DNA of 64,000 nucleotides from Sutcliffiella horikoshii DSM 8719 (GTDB lineage Bacteria; Bacillota; Bacilli; Bacillales; Bacillaceae_I), in contig LQXN01000055.1 in assembly GCA_001648575.1 (NCBI GenBank), forward strand, positions 1 to 64,000, read 5' to 3'. The stretch's first letter is position 1; each line of letters begins with the position of its first letter. Below, piece by piece: positions 37,894 to 47,655 of the stretch. The notes below the pieces were generated by a model. It was not told the origin of the DNA and did no database searches. It worked only from the letters and a program-made list of their open reading frames with translations. The translations under genes were made by a program, and so were the position numbers.

Positions 37894-38892
37894 TTATTTT
37901 GTTGAGCGTCTAAATTCAATTCTATGTGGAAGTACGACAGTCTGGTCCTCCACTTTCTCTTTATTCATGAATTTCGTTAAAAGTCTCATTGCCACTGCAC
38001 CGATATCGTACATCGGTTGGACCACCGTGGAAAGCTGCGGACGTACCATTGTTGCTAGTCGAGTATTATCAAATCCGATGACTTCAATGTCCTCAGGAAT
38101 ATTCAGCCCATTATCCTGAGCCCCATGGATAACCCCTAATGCCATTTCGTCTGTTCCAACAAAAATTGCGGTAGGGCGGTCTTCCAATCCGATCAGTTTT
38201 TCAACTGCCTCGATACCTGAATCATAAGAGTAGTCACCTTCTATTACAATTTCCTCATCATATGACAAACTGGCATCTTCTAAGGCACGTTTATAACCTG
38301 TCAGCTTTTTCTCTCCGTTGATTGGTTCTTCAAAAAGCCCAGACACATACCCTACACGTTTATGGCCTTTTTCAATCAACGCTGTTACAGCATCAAATGA
38401 AGCTTGTACATAATCAATGGTTACTGAAGGTACTTTGTTGTCTTTTTCAATGGAAGCAGCAAGAACGATTGGTACAGGAGATCTTTCAAACTCCGCTGCA
38501 AGCTCTTCAGTAATGTTCCCACTCATGAAAACAATTCCATCCACTTGCTTGCCAAGCATCGTATTCAGTAAGTGTAGTTCCTTGTCGACATTCTGGTCAG
38601 AGTTGCTCAGGATGATATTGTACTTGTACATGGTTGCAATATCCTCAATTCCACGAGCTAATTCTGCATAGAAAATATTCGAGATATCAGGGATGATTAC
38701 CCCGACAGTTGTCGTCTTCTTACTCGCCAAGCCCCTTGCCACAGCATTAGGGCGATAGCCAAGACGCTCAATGGCTTCCAATACTTTTTTTCTTGTTGTT
38801 GGTTTTACATTTGGGTTTCCGTTTACCACCCGGGAAACCGTTGCCATGGAAACATTTGCTTCTCTGGCCACATCATAAATTGTTACATTCAT
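37894..38892 (-). CDS. ccpA: Catabolite control protein A
   Basis: LacI-type regulator that, with Ser46-phosphorylated HPr, binds cre sites to repress or activate carbon genes. It is 332 residues from ATG 38892 ([15 protein letters not shown]), behind AAGGAGAG; the longer frame adds 23 unrelated residues. The helix-turn-helix ([16 protein letters not shown]) and hinge ([18 protein letters not shown]) are followed by the periplasmic-binding-like core. Position between aroA and motPS is the classic Bacillus location. Two candidate target sites lie at 19595 and 33447. Confidence 0.97.
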   Translation of the reverse strand: MNVTIYDVAREANVSMATVSRVVNGNPNVKPTTRKKVLEAIERLGYRPNAVARGLASKKTTTVGVIIPDISNIFYAELARGIEDIATMYKYNIILSNSDQNVDKELHLLNTMLGKQVDGIVFMSGNITEELAAEFERSPVPIVLAASIEKDNKVPSVTIDYVQASFDAVTALIEKGHKRVGYVSGLFEEPINGEKKLTGYKRALEDASLSYDEEIVIEGDYSYDSGIEAVEKLIGLEDRPTAIFVGTDEMALGVIHGAQDNGLNIPEDIEVIGFDNTRLATMVRPQLSTVVQPMYDIGAVAMRLLTKFMNKEKVEDQTVVLPHRIEFRRSTK

Positions 38893-39146
38893 TCGCACAC
38901 ACTCTCCTTCTATATTCATGCATCTATGTAAGGCAATATTTAAATAAGATAAATTTGGCAAAATAACGCATTTATCTAATAATCATACGTTATTCTTTGT
39001 CTACAATCAATGAATTTACTATACTCCTAGCTATATCTTTTACTAAATGTAAACTTTTTATGAAAACTTATGAAAAGGCTGTTTTCTAAATCTTTGATGT
39101 TTAATTTTTTTTGTTTTCATCCGATATATCTCTGTAAAAGATATAC
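38893..39146. other. ccpA upstream region
   Basis: AT-rich control region. At 38995-39006 the sequence CTTTGTCTACAA repeats the inner part of the IS1182/small-element terminal repeat without any element attached, possibly a relic or chance. I could not assign the ccpA promoter. Confidence 0.35.
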
Positions 39147-39343
39147 CATTGTGTAGACAAAGCTTAAAATAATGAAATTCCCTAGTTGATTGCAGTGGAA
39201 GGCGCGTAGACTCCCGCACAAGTAAGACTCCCAAGCGTTGTGAAGAGGCTTACGTACCGCCCGCAGGAAAGCGAAGAGCCTGTAACGAAGATCAAACTGT
39301 TCCAACAGATAACCTAATTAATTTATAGTTTATCAACAGTCTG
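39147..39343 (+). mobile_element. Terminator-associated non-coding element, copy D (197 bp, degenerate)
   Basis: Begins CATTGTGTAGACAAAG and ends TATCAACAGTCTG, with the short-subtype interior carrying deletions and substitutions in the core. The left flank has a hairpin-like TATATCTCTGTAAAAGATATA; the right flank (ATACTCTTTGC) is no longer a clear duplicate. The oldest-looking copy in the window. Confidence 0.75.
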
Positions 39344-39423
39344 ATACTCTTTGCTTACTTTCAGGCAGGTGGACTTTCTACTAGCAAATTGGCACAAGTA
39401 TAGAAACAAAGAGCTTAAAAACA

Positions 39424-39457
39424 AGAAAGACGAGCGTTTCAATCCGCTCGTCTTGGA
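39424..39457 (-). terminator. Terminator after aroA
   Basis: AAGACGAGCG / CGCTCGTCTT stem with an eight-base loop and a T-rich minus-strand tail. Confidence 0.88.
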
Positions 39458-39468
39458 GAAAATGTTTA

Positions 39469-40545
39469 TTATACCTTGTACGAATAATGACTGCGTAACT
39501 CTGTGATGAATTCGTTGAATTGGTCAATATCCATTTGCTGTGCAGCGTCAGAAAGTGCCACTGCCGGATCAGGATGTACTTCAGCCATCACTCCATCCGC
39601 ACCGATTGCAAGTGCAGCCTTTGCAGTAGGCAAAAGAAGGTCTTTTCTGCCAGTGGAGTGTGTTACATCCACAAAAACAGGTAAGTGAGTTTCTTTTTTC
39701 AGAATAGGTACAGCTGAAATATCTAATGTATTTCTAGTAGCTTTTTCGTACGTTCTGATTCCGCGCTCACATAGGATAATTTGGTCATTCCCTTGTGAGA
39801 TGATGTATTCTGCTGCGTTGACAAATTCGTCAATGGTAGCAGCAAGACCTCTCTTAAGGAGTACAGGCTTTCTGACTGCTCCTGCCGCTTTCAGCAATTC
39901 GAAGTTCTGCATGTTGCGCGCACCAATTTGAATAACATCTACGTAGTCGCATGCTACTTCAATATCTGCCGGGTTAATGATTTCACTGATGATGGCCATA
40001 TCAAATTCGTCACCGACGCGTTTTAATATTTTCAAGCCTTCAAGGCCCAGACCTTGGAAATCGTAAGGAGAGGTTCTAGGCTTGAACGCACCACCGCGAA
40101 GCAATTTAACCCCTTGCGCTTTTGCTGCTTGTGCGACTTGTGCAACTTGTTCATAGCTTTCTACGGCACAAGGTCCGATGATGAAGTTTTGTGAACCATC
40201 ACCAATTTTAACACCCTTGACTTCTACAACCGTATCTTCCGGTTTTTTCTTACGGGACACTAGTAATGCTTTTCTATGATCATCTTTTTGCAGTTCCAAA
40301 CCTGCTTTGAAAATCTCTTTGAATAAATGTTGCAGTGTGGAGGTTTCGAAAGGACCATCGTTATGCTCCGTGATCAGGTCTAGCATTTTTCTTTCACGGA
40401 CTGGGTCATATCGATTTACACCTTGCGCTTCCTTAAGCTTCCCAATTTCCTGGACAAGCTCACCGCGCTTGTTGATGACCTCTAAAAGTTGTAAGTTGAG
40501 TTCTTCGACTTGTTTTCGCAAGGCGTCTAGTTCGTTATGACTCAT
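39469..40545 (-). CDS. aroA: Bifunctional chorismate mutase / DAHP synthase
   Basis: Entry enzyme of aromatic amino acid synthesis: condenses PEP and erythrose 4-phosphate to DAHP, with an N-terminal AroQ chorismate mutase domain that also senses chorismate or prephenate. It is 358 residues: mutase domain about 1-90 ([20 protein letters not shown]), then the DAHP synthase barrel with [27 protein letters not shown] and [13 protein letters not shown]. Called aroA (aroG in some species) next to ccpA in Bacillus; unrelated to E. coli AroA. Confidence 0.96.
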   Translation of the reverse strand: MSHNELDALRKQVEELNLQLLEVINKRGELVQEIGKLKEAQGVNRYDPVRERKMLDLITEHNDGPFETSTLQHLFKEIFKAGLELQKDDHRKALLVSRKKKPEDTVVEVKGVKIGDGSQNFIIGPCAVESYEQVAQVAQAAKAQGVKLLRGGAFKPRTSPYDFQGLGLEGLKILKRVGDEFDMAIISEIINPADIEVACDYVDVIQIGARNMQNFELLKAAGAVRKPVLLKRGLAATIDEFVNAAEYIISQGNDQIILCERGIRTYEKATRNTLDISAVPILKKETHLPVFVDVTHSTGRKDLLLPTAKAALAIGADGVMAEVHPDPAVALSDAAQQMDIDQFNEFITELRSHYSYKV

Positions 40546-40714
40546 ATTAATTCATCCTTTCTATATTTATAACAGTACCGAGTTGTGGTACATTTCTATT
40601 AATTAGTTATTATAAACGATGACTTTCAGATTGTCACGATTTTTTTCTTTATTAATTAAACGCTTTTAAGCGGTAAAGTATTATATGATGCAACAAGAGG
40701 AAGGTGAATGTTTT

Positions 40715-42859
40715 TTGATTTTCGCATTAGACATTGGAACCAGGTCAGTTGTCGGCCTGCTTTTGGAAAAAGAACAAGATAAATTTCGCATTTTAGATAT
40801 GGTCATCCAAGAACATGAAGAACGGGCGATGTTGGATGGACAGATTCATGATATTCTGGCTGTTTCCAAGGTTATAACATCTGTGAAGGAACAACTGGAG
40901 GAAAAGCATGGACCTCTTGCCAAAGTATGTGTGGCAGCTGCCGGAAGAGCCTTGAAAACTCAAACAGCCTTTTCCAGTCAGGATATTAAAGGAAAAGCGC
41001 TGTTTAATGAAGAGGACATTTTCCTCCTTGAACTTGCCGCCGTCCAGGAAGCACAACGGAACTTGCTGAAAGAGAAAGAATTGGACCAGGCTGATCAATA
41101 TTTCTGTGTCGGCTATTCGGTACTCCGCTATTATTTGGACGAAGAAGAGATTGGCAGTCTGCTTGACCAGCGAGGAGAGAAGGCTTCTGTGGAAATAATC
41201 TCCACATTCCTTCCAAAAATCGTAGTAGAATCGTTGATTTCAGCACTACAACGAGCTGACTTGCAACTTGAAGCCATGACACTTGAACCGATAGCTGCCA
41301 TCAATGCCCTAATCCCGACTTCCATGAGACGTTTGAACATTGCTTTAGTAGATATTGGAGCGGGTACCTCTGATGTAGCCATTTCGATGGACGGGACTGT
41401 TACAGCTTACGGTATGGTCCCTGTTGCAGGAGATGAAATCACAGAAGGGCTGAGCGATGCTTTCTTGCTGGACTTTCCAAAGGCTGAGCAAGCTAAAAGA
41501 GAGATGCTCACAAATGAGCAAATAACCTTTACAGATGTGCTGGGTTTCGAACAGACTCTTACGAAGTCTGACATGGTAGAGCAAATACTCCCTACAATTG
41601 AGAAACTCGCAAAAGCAATCACCAATGAAATCAAACGGCAAAATAGCCAGAAAGCTCCAAAAGCGGTCATGCTAGTAGGTGGTGGGAGCCTGACGCCTTC
41701 TCTTCCATCCTTGATTGCTAAAAACCTTGATTTGCCTGAAAATCGTGTTGCTATTAGAGGTATAGATGCCATCCAACAGCTTCTTCCGACAGATTTCCCG
41801 GTTAAGGGGCCAGAATTCATTACCCCTATCGGCATTGCCATTGCAGCTAAGGAAAAGCCGATAGAATATGTATCTATTACTGTTAATGAACAACCTGTTC
41901 GTCTTTTTGATGTAAAAAAATTGACTGTCGGTGATAGCCTTTTAGCTTCAGGGATCAGCATCAGTAAGCTTGTCGGAAAGCCAGGGTTGGCATTGATGGT
42001 AGATGTAAATGGAAAGAATGTCACAATACCCGGTAGCTTTGGAGAAGCACCGATAATTTATAAAAATGGACAAGTCACCCAAAGCTTTGATCCAATCGAA
42101 AATGGAGACGTAATTATTGTGGAAAAAGGACAAGATGGAGAAATGGCCAAGGCAACCGCCAGACAAGTAATTGGATCGGAGAGAACACTGATAGCATTAG
42201 AAGTAAACGGATCCCCGGTTGATCTTACTCCGACGCTACTAGTGAACGGGAAACAAGCAGACTTGGACATCCCCCTTTCAGATCGGGATAAAATAACGTT
42301 TACCTACCCGGGCACTATCAAAGATTTGCTAGTTTCAACTAATATGATAGCAGAAAATGAGCTTCACCCATTTTACCTATATATTAATGACGAAAAAAGC
42401 ATTTTCCCTTCTTTTTCTGTTCAAATTAAGAAAAACGGCAGTATGGTGTCTGCCACAGAGACATTTACTAATGGCGATCAGATTGACTGGGAGCATGCTA
42501 CAAGCCCAACGGTTAAAATGTTGACCCTCCTCCAACAGTACGAAACAAAACAGGAGATTGCGGTCACCTATAAAGGAAATAAAGTCATCCTATTAAAGGC
42601 ACTTCTAGAATTTTACCGTAATGGGGAAATATTGAATGAAGAAGAACTCCTGAATAGAGGTGACCACCTCCAACTCATGGTCAGACGAAAAGAACCGTTT
42701 ATCTTCCAGGATATGTTCCGTTTTGTAGATATAGAAAGACCACAAGGAGCAGGTACCTTTCATCTTAAGAGAAACGGAATGAAGGCATCCTTTTACGACC
42801 TAATAGAACACGGAGATGAACTTGACATCGAATGGGAAAACAAGAGAGTTCAGGTATAG
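40715..42859 (+). CDS. Large FtsA-like ATPase with C-terminal beta-rich repeats
   Basis: About 714 residues. The first about 380 form an actin/FtsA-type ATPase: IFALDIGTRSVVG (phosphate 1), NIALVDIGAGTSDVAI (phosphate 2) and VMLVGGGSLTPSLP (adenosine site), with a likely 1C-like insertion. The remainder is a string of beta-rich modules around VNEQPVRLFD, VDVNGKNVTIPG, VNGSPVDLTP and TYKGNKVILLK, each like a small beta-grasp or SLBB-type unit. No amphipathic C-terminal helix like that of FtsA is evident. TTG 40715 fits GAGGAAGGTGAA better than the upstream ATGs. It sits on the opposite strand between aroA and ytxJ, where B. subtilis has nothing. Function unknown; PilM is an alternative relative. 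Confidence 0.8.
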   Translation: MIFALDIGTRSVVGLLLEKEQDKFRILDMVIQEHEERAMLDGQIHDILAVSKVITSVKEQLEEKHGPLAKVCVAAAGRALKTQTAFSSQDIKGKALFNEEDIFLLELAAVQEAQRNLLKEKELDQADQYFCVGYSVLRYYLDEEEIGSLLDQRGEKASVEIISTFLPKIVVESLISALQRADLQLEAMTLEPIAAINALIPTSMRRLNIALVDIGAGTSDVAISMDGTVTAYGMVPVAGDEITEGLSDAFLLDFPKAEQAKREMLTNEQITFTDVLGFEQTLTKSDMVEQILPTIEKLAKAITNEIKRQNSQKAPKAVMLVGGGSLTPSLPSLIAKNLDLPENRVAIRGIDAIQQLLPTDFPVKGPEFITPIGIAIAAKEKPIEYVSITVNEQPVRLFDVKKLTVGDSLLASGISISKLVGKPGLALMVDVNGKNVTIPGSFGEAPIIYKNGQVTQSFDPIENGDVIIVEKGQDGEMAKATARQVIGSERTLIALEVNGSPVDLTPTLLVNGKQADLDIPLSDRDKITFTYPGTIKDLLVSTNMIAENELHPFYLYINDEKSIFPSFSVQIKKNGSMVSATETFTNGDQIDWEHATSPTVKMLTLLQQYETKQEIAVTYKGNKVILLKALLEFYRNGEILNEEELLNRGDHLQLMVRRKEPFIFQDMFRFVDIERPQGAGTFHLKRNGMKASFYDLIEHGDELDIEWENKRVQV

Positions 42860-42869
42860 TAATAAAAAT

Positions 42870-42901
42870 AAAACGAACGTGCAATTAATGCACGTTCGTT
42901 T
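42870..42901 (+). terminator. Proximal copy of a duplicated terminator hairpin
   Basis: AACGAACGTGCA / TGCACGTTCGTT stem after the FtsA-like gene. The second copy with the T-run is at 43111-43147, beyond element copy E. Confidence 0.8.
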
Positions 42902-43110
42902 CAGTGTGTAGCCAGAACCTTAGAATAATAAAATTCCCTAGTTGATCGCAGTGGAAGGAGCGAAGACTCCCGCGGGAGGAAGGGACATGTAAGACCCCGC
43001 AGGCGTAGCCGAGGAGGCTTACGGACCGCCCGCAGGAAAGCGTAGCTCCTGCAAAGAAGATCAACTGTTCCAACTGATAACTTAACTTGTTTATAGTTTG
43101 TCAACAGTCT
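42902..43110 (+). mobile_element. Terminator-associated non-coding element, copy E (209 bp, short subtype)
   Basis: Begins CAGTGTGTAGCCAGAA and ends TTTGTCAACAGTCT. About 32 bp of terminator sequence is duplicated on both sides (ACGAACGTGCA ... TGCACGTTCGT), with loop bases differing. The outer core stem reads AGTTGATC/GATCAACT, against TGTTGATC/GATCAACA in copies A and F, a compensatory change. The right hairpin copy overlaps the ytxJ stop codon. Confidence 0.85.
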
Positions 43111-43142
43111 AAAACGAACGTGCAAATGAATGCACGTTCGTT

Positions 43143-43469
43143 TTATTTTACATTTTCCTGTAATGAAGAATAAGTGATCTTCCAATGGGATGCATTCCAC
43201 ACGACTTTTCCATCCTTAAACAATAAAGCCTGAGGCGACTCATGCTTCACAGCTGTAGATTCGGCTATATGACTTGAAAGCGGTCGGGCTTCTTGTACAT
43301 TTAAATAAAAGCAAGGAACCTGATCCTGATCAGCAACATAGTTTTCAAACTCTTCAAATGCGGCATGGCTGATCGGGCAGGTTGTACTGTTTTTGAAAAA
43401 TAGGAACGTTTTATTGTCATTGAGGATTTGATCAAATTCTTCAACAGTTTGTATCATTGTCTTATCCAT
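43143..43469 (-). CDS. ytxJ: YtxJ, monothiol bacilliredoxin-like protein
   Basis: A 108-residue thioredoxin-fold protein of the DUF2847/YtxJ type. The single active-site cysteine is in STTCPISHAAF near residue 30, the monothiol form proposed to act with bacillithiol in removing mixed disulfides. AGAAGGGTG precedes the ATG. It is downstream of ytxH but separated by a strong terminator (43505-43538), so part of the ytxGHJ message probably ends before it. Its stop codon lies in the T-run of the duplicated terminator. Confidence 0.9.
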   Translation of the reverse strand: MDKTMIQTVEEFDQILNDNKTFLFFKNSTTCPISHAAFEEFENYVADQDQVPCFYLNVQEARPLSSHIAESTAVKHESPQALLFKDGKVVWNASHWKITYSSLQENVK

Positions 43470-43504
43470 AATTAAACACCCTTCTCTATTGAATCATGTA
43501 ATTA

Positions 43505-43540
43505 AAAACGGCGAAGCTATCATACCACTTCGCCGTTTGA
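43505..43540 (-). terminator. Terminator between ytxH and ytxJ
   Basis: AAACGGCGAAG / CTTCGCCGTTT stem with an 11-base loop and TTTTTAAT on the minus strand. Confidence 0.88.
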
Positions 43541-43548
43541 ATCTCAAG

Positions 43549-44100
43549 TTATGCGTTTACGTTCTGTACATTCTGTTGGTTTTGTTGGTTCTGATCATTT
43601 TTTCCTTCATCACTTGCAGATAACTTTTTCTCTACGTCTTCTAACGCAGCTTTAGTTTCTTCAAGTCGTTTCTTCACTTCATCGGACATGTCCTCGGTAC
43701 CATTTTCGATAGCAGTTGCCGCTTCAGAAATGATATCTTGAACCTGCTCTTGCAGTTCCAAAGAGACATCACCGTTTTTTTCCTTCATTTGCTTAACTTT
43801 ATCCATCACTTGCTGCGTTTGATCTGTGATGGCTTTTGTTAATTGATTTGTTTTATCCTTAGCAGTTTCAGCAAGTTCTGTAGTATACTCAGTTGCTTGA
43901 AGCTTCCAAAGGTCTGTTTTTTCCTTCAGTTGAGTTGCTTGATCTGTAATATCTGTACGAAGTTCTCTACCGGATTTAGGAGCTAAAAAGAGGGCAGTTG
44001 TAGCACCCACGATTCCTCCGATTAATGTACCGATCAATAAGTCTTTTGCGTTAATGCTGTCTTTGCTACTTTCTTGATTATTCATCTCTTCTTTGCTCAT
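43549..44100 (-). CDS. ytxH: YtxH, general stress protein
   Basis: A 183-residue protein with a glycine-rich membrane segment near the N-terminus (LIGTLIGGIVGATTALFLAP, about 21-40) and the family motif PKSGRELR right after it. A long charged coiled-coil region and a Gln/Asn-rich tail follow. ATG 44100 is chosen because GAGGAGGAATC lies just upstream; the longer open frame to 44181 overlaps ytxG. In B. subtilis ytxGHJ is a sigma-B and sigma-H regulated stress operon; the molecular function is not known. Confidence 0.9.
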   Translation of the reverse strand: MSKEEMNNQESSKDSINAKDLLIGTLIGGIVGATTALFLAPKSGRELRTDITDQATQLKEKTDLWKLQATEYTTELAETAKDKTNQLTKAITDQTQQVMDKVKQMKEKNGDVSLELQEQVQDIISEAATAIENGTEDMSDEVKKRLEETKAALEDVEKKLSASDEGKNDQNQQNQQNVQNVNA

Positions 44101-44113
44101 TTCCGATTCCTCC

Positions 44114-44548
44114 TCATAAATTGTTGATTTTGTTTTTCTGTTTTCTCTCATTCCATTTCTCGACCAGTTCCATAGCAACATTGGACCATTGTACGACTTG
44201 TGACACCTTATCCTGACTTTGATCTAGCTGCTTGGCAACATTATTAGATAAACGTGAAACGGAATGATTAAATCCTTGAATGGAAGTGCCTACATCCTTT
44301 ACAGCAGTTACAACCGTATTAAGTTGCTGTGACTTATCTTGAATGTCGTCCATTAATACATTGGTCTTATGTAATATCTGCTCTGTCTCGGATGTAATTC
44401 CCTTCATCTGAGTTTCAATGCTACCCAAAGTCCCTGCTACTTGATTTAGTGTTCCTTGTACTGATAGTAGGGTTTTTGAAACAAAAATAACCAATATTAA
44501 AAAAGCTATAGCTACAATAATTGCGCTAATGTAAAGCAATTCACTCAC
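44114..44548 (-). CDS. ytxG: YtxG, DUF948 general stress protein
   Basis: A 144-residue protein with one N-terminal membrane helix (about 3-25, LLYISAIIVAIAFLILVIFV), then a helical domain typical of DUF948 (VQGTLNQVAGTLGSIETQMK). It starts behind CAGGAGGTGTC and precedes ytxH by 13 bases. A sigma-B-like promoter lies 39 bases upstream. Probably a membrane-associated stress protein; no enzymatic motif. Confidence 0.92.
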   Translation of the reverse strand: MSELLYISAIIVAIAFLILVIFVSKTLLSVQGTLNQVAGTLGSIETQMKGITSETEQILHKTNVLMDDIQDKSQQLNTVVTAVKDVGTSIQGFNHSVSRLSNNVAKQLDQSQDKVSQVVQWSNVAMELVEKWNERKQKNKINNL

Positions 44549-44586
44549 AGTGACACCTCCTGGCTGCTGACGTACTACTAAATAGT

Positions 44587-44611
44587 TACCCCATATGGTA
44601 CAGTTTAAACA
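44587..44611 (-). promoter_or_regulatory. Sigma-B-like promoter of ytxGHJ
   Basis: On the minus strand GTTTAA (44606-44611) and GGGTAA (44587-44592) are 13 bases apart, matching the general stress sigma-B pattern, upstream of an operon known to be under sigma-B in B. subtilis. Confidence 0.75.
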
Positions 44612-44760
44612 TCCTATACCCCTTTTTATTCTAGGACAATGTTAAATTCCCTTCTAAAAATAAAAGATTTTTTGAAAATATCATATATATTTTTAAACAA
44701 AATTCGCGGAATCGGTTACAATATAGTTGTTACATAACCAATTAATTAGGGGGCCATACA

Positions 44761-45876
44761 ATGAAAGATCCTCGGATTCAAACACTGGCAAAAAATCTGA
44801 TCAATTACTCTGTGCGTCTTCAAAAAGGCGAAAAAGTGTTAATTGAAAACTTCGGTCTGCAAAGAGAACTGGTCATTGCGCTTGTAGAGGAAGCATACAA
44901 AGCAGGCGGCTACCCTTTCGTTTCCTTAAAGGACGTTCAAGTCGACCGTGCACTATTAATGGGTGCACAAGATGAACAGTTTAACATGAAAGCCGATTTC
45001 GAAGCAAATGTCATGAAGAACATGGATGCATATATCGGGCTTCGTTCTGGCGACAACATAGCTGAACTATCCGATGTACCAGATGACAAGCAAAAAATCC
45101 AAGGCAGCACAGTTGGAAAGAAAGTACACCGTGATATCCGAGTACCAAAAACCAAATGGGTTGTCTTGCGCTATCCGAATGCAAGCATGGCCCAGTTAGC
45201 TAAAATGAGCACAGAAGGTTTTGAAAACTTCTACTTTGATGTATGTAACCTGGATTATGGGAAAATGAGCAATGCCATGGATGCTTTAGTTGAGCTGATG
45301 AATAAAACGGACAAAGTCCGAATCACGGGAGAAGGGACAGACCTCACTTTCTCCATTAAAGATATCCCAGCGATAAAATGTGCAGGCGAAATGAATATCC
45401 CTGACGGAGAGGTTTATACAGCTCCAGTGAAAGACTCTGTGAATGGTACGATAACTTATAATACTCCATCTCCTTACCAAGGGTTCACATATGAAAATGT
45501 GAAATTGACATTCCGCGATGGAAAAATTGTAGAAGCAACAGCAAATGATTCTGAACGTATCAACAAGATTTTCGATACAGACGAAGGAGCTCGATATGTC
45601 GGAGAATTTGCAATCGGGGTTAATCCGTATATCCAACATCCGATGCAGGATATCCTGTTTGATGAAAAAATTGACGGAAGCTTCCACTTCACTCCTGGCC
45701 AGGCATATGAAGATGCATGGAACGGGAACAATTCCGACATCCACTGGGACATGGTCATGATTCAGCGCCCTGAATATGGCGGAGGCGAAATCTACTTTGA
45801 TGATGTATTGATCAGAAAAGATGGTAAGTTCGTCGTTACAGAACTTGAAGGGTTGAATCCAGAGAATTTGAAGTAA
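44761..45876 (+). CDS. Aminopeptidase, family M29
   Basis: A cobalt/zinc-type leucyl aminopeptidase of the AmpS/M29 family, 371 residues, slightly shorter than the roughly 410 of AmpS. Family metal-site segments are visible: GEMNIPDGEVYTAP (near 216), GEFAIGVNP (near 280) and SDIHWDMVM (near 327). The N-terminal KVLIENFGLQRELVIALVEE region is typical. It probably acts on peptides in the cytoplasm, with no signal peptide. TTAGGGGGCC precedes the ATG. It ends in a terminator split by element copy F. Confidence 0.88.
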   Translation: MKDPRIQTLAKNLINYSVRLQKGEKVLIENFGLQRELVIALVEEAYKAGGYPFVSLKDVQVDRALLMGAQDEQFNMKADFEANVMKNMDAYIGLRSGDNIAELSDVPDDKQKIQGSTVGKKVHRDIRVPKTKWVVLRYPNASMAQLAKMSTEGFENFYFDVCNLDYGKMSNAMDALVELMNKTDKVRITGEGTDLTFSIKDIPAIKCAGEMNIPDGEVYTAPVKDSVNGTITYNTPSPYQGFTYENVKLTFRDGKIVEATANDSERINKIFDTDEGARYVGEFAIGVNPYIQHPMQDILFDEKIDGSFHFTPGQAYEDAWNGNNSDIHWDMVMIQRPEYGGGEIYFDDVLIRKDGKFVVTELEGLNPENLK

Positions 45877-45924
45877 GCTTGTGATAGAAGAGCGAGTCAT
45901 CCACAGTGAGAAGTGTGGATGTCC

Positions 45925-46144
45925 CAGTGTGTAGACAAAATTGTTTTATCTGGGAGATATGCAAAACCTGTGTTGATCGTAGTGGAAGGCGCGCAGACTT
46001 CTGCGGGAGGAAGGGACAAGGAAGACCCCGCAGGGCGTAAGCCCGAGGAGGCTTCCGGACCGCCCGCGAAAAGCGAAGCGCCTGGAACGAAGATCAACAT
46101 CAGGATGCAAATTTAAAAATATTTAGGGCTTTGTCAACAGTCTG
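45925..46144 (+). mobile_element. Terminator-associated non-coding element, copy F (220 bp, long subtype)
   Basis: Begins CAGTGTGTAGACAAAA and ends TTTGTCAACAGTCTG, and is nearly identical to copies A and G. The flanks are two copies of the aminopeptidase terminator (CATCCACAGTGAGA..GTGTGGATG) at about 45895-45924 and 46145-46175, differing in the loop. Only the distal copy has the T-run. Confidence 0.87.
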
Positions 46145-46182
46145 AGCCATCCACAGTGAGAATTGTGGATGGCTTTTTGTAA
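46145..46182 (+). terminator. Distal, T-tailed copy of the aminopeptidase terminator
   Basis: AGCCATCCACA / TGTGGATGGCT stem followed by TTTTTG. The 100 bases beyond it, up to the murC terminator, hold nothing I can identify. Confidence 0.8.
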
Positions 46183-46282
46183 GGAATGAGGGGTCGTTGG
46201 ACTTTGGTCGGTCTTCTCTGTTACCTTTGCTGCTATTTGCAGAGGGGCTTCGTGCTTTGAGACGGCTTCATCTAATCCAACT

Positions 46283-46321
46283 AAAAAAACCGGTCTCCCT
46301 CTTCACAAAGGGAAACCGGTC
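46283..46321 (-). terminator. Terminator after murC
   Basis: Stem ACCGGT...CCCT / AGGG...ACCGGT with a seven-base T-run on the minus strand. Confidence 0.85.
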
Positions 46322-46336
46322 CTGAATCCTAAACAA

Positions 46337-47638
46337 TCAAACTAACAGCGACTTTTCATACGCTTCCTGGAACTTTGTAACATCACCGGCACCCATAAAA
46401 ATGATTACTGCATTTTCATGCTTTGCCAACAATTCTGTTCCTTCTTCGGTCAAAATCTCAGCCTGATTTATTTTTTCCAATAGATCATTGATGGTAAGCT
46501 TCCCTTGGTTCTCACGCGCTGAGCCGAAAATATCACATAGATATACATGGTCAGCCCCGCTTAAACTTTCGGCAAACTCGGTCAAGAATGTTTGGGTTCT
46601 TGTGAAAGTGTGCGGTTGGAAGACGGCAATGACGTCACGGTCGGGATATTTTTGATTTGCGGCATCGATTGTCGCTCGAATCTCGGTCGGATGATGGGCA
46701 TAATCATCTATTAACACTTGTGAACCGACCACTTTTTCAGAAAATCTGCGTTTTACCCCTCCAAAAGTCAACAATTGGCTCTGGATTACATCCGCTGGGA
46801 TCTCTTCGTAATGACATAGCGCGATTACTGCTAATGCATTCATGATATTGTGATCGCCATAGCCATTTATTTTAAAGGTCGCATAGTGGTTGTTTCGAAC
46901 AAACACCTCGAATGTCGTACCTTCAGTAGACTTTTCAACGTGACGTGCCTGGAAATCATTTTCTTCACCAAATCCATAATAGATCACTGGGACCTTTGCT
47001 TGAATTTTTTGAAGGTATTCGTCATCTCCAAAGGCAATGATTCCTTTTTTCACTTGCAAGGCCATCTCCTGGAAAGCATTGAATACGTCATCGATGCTTC
47101 CAAAATAATCGGGGTGATCGAAATCGATATTCGTCATGATCGTATAGTCTGGGAAATAAGACAGAAAATGTCTCTTGTATTCACACGCTTCAAATACGAA
47201 ATATTCACTGTCTTCAGCTCCACGGCCAGTACCGTCTCCGATTAGATAAGACGTAGGTTTTGCCCCTTGTATGACATGGGAAAGCAACCCTGTAGTAGAT
47301 GTTTTTCCATGGGCGCCAGTCACAGCTACACTTGTAAACTTTTCCATGAACTGCCCTAAAAACTGTGGATAACGGATTACAGGTAGATTCAGTTGCTTTG
47401 CCGCTTCTATTTCCTCATGAGTATCTGGAAATGCATTTCCGGCAATCACTGTCATGCCGTCTTTAATATTGGCTTTATCGAAAGGAAGGATTGTTATCCC
47501 TTTTTCTTCTAGGCCTTTCTGAGTAAAGAACCTTTTTTCGATATCCGAGCCTTGAACTTGATAGTGCATATCGTCGAGAATCCCGGCAAGTGCACTCATT
47601 CCTGAACCTTTTATACCAACAAAATGATAAATGGTCAT
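46337..47638 (-). CDS. murC: UDP-N-acetylmuramate--L-alanine ligase
   Basis: ATP-dependent cytoplasmic ligase adding L-Ala to UDP-MurNAc, the first amino acid of the wall peptide. It is 433 residues with the Rossmann start [17 protein letters not shown], the P-loop [10 protein letters not shown] near 108, [14 protein letters not shown] near 288 and a complete C-terminal ligase domain. TTGGAGG precedes the ATG. In B. subtilis murC also lies between the ytx and sftA groups. Confidence 0.97.
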   Translation of the reverse strand: MTIYHFVGIKGSGMSALAGILDDMHYQVQGSDIEKRFFTQKGLEEKGITILPFDKANIKDGMTVIAGNAFPDTHEEIEAAKQLNLPVIRYPQFLGQFMEKFTSVAVTGAHGKTSTTGLLSHVIQGAKPTSYLIGDGTGRGAEDSEYFVFEACEYKRHFLSYFPDYTIMTNIDFDHPDYFGSIDDVFNAFQEMALQVKKGIIAFGDDEYLQKIQAKVPVIYYGFGEENDFQARHVEKSTEGTTFEVFVRNNHYATFKINGYGDHNIMNALAVIALCHYEEIPADVIQSQLLTFGGVKRRFSEKVVGSQVLIDDYAHHPTEIRATIDAANQKYPDRDVIAVFQPHTFTRTQTFLTEFAESLSGADHVYLCDIFGSARENQGKLTINDLLEKINQAEILTEEGTELLAKHENAVIIFMGAGDVTKFQEAYEKSLLV

Positions 47639-47655
47639 GAAAAAACCTCCAACAT

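Noticed and set aside
40655-40680. cre-like sequence TTAAACGCTTTTAA before the FtsA-like gene
   Set aside because: Lacks the TG and CA ends needed for a good CcpA site.
41407-42024. 205-codon antisense frame inside the FtsA-like gene
   Set aside because: Shadow of a well-supported gene; no ribosome site or family.
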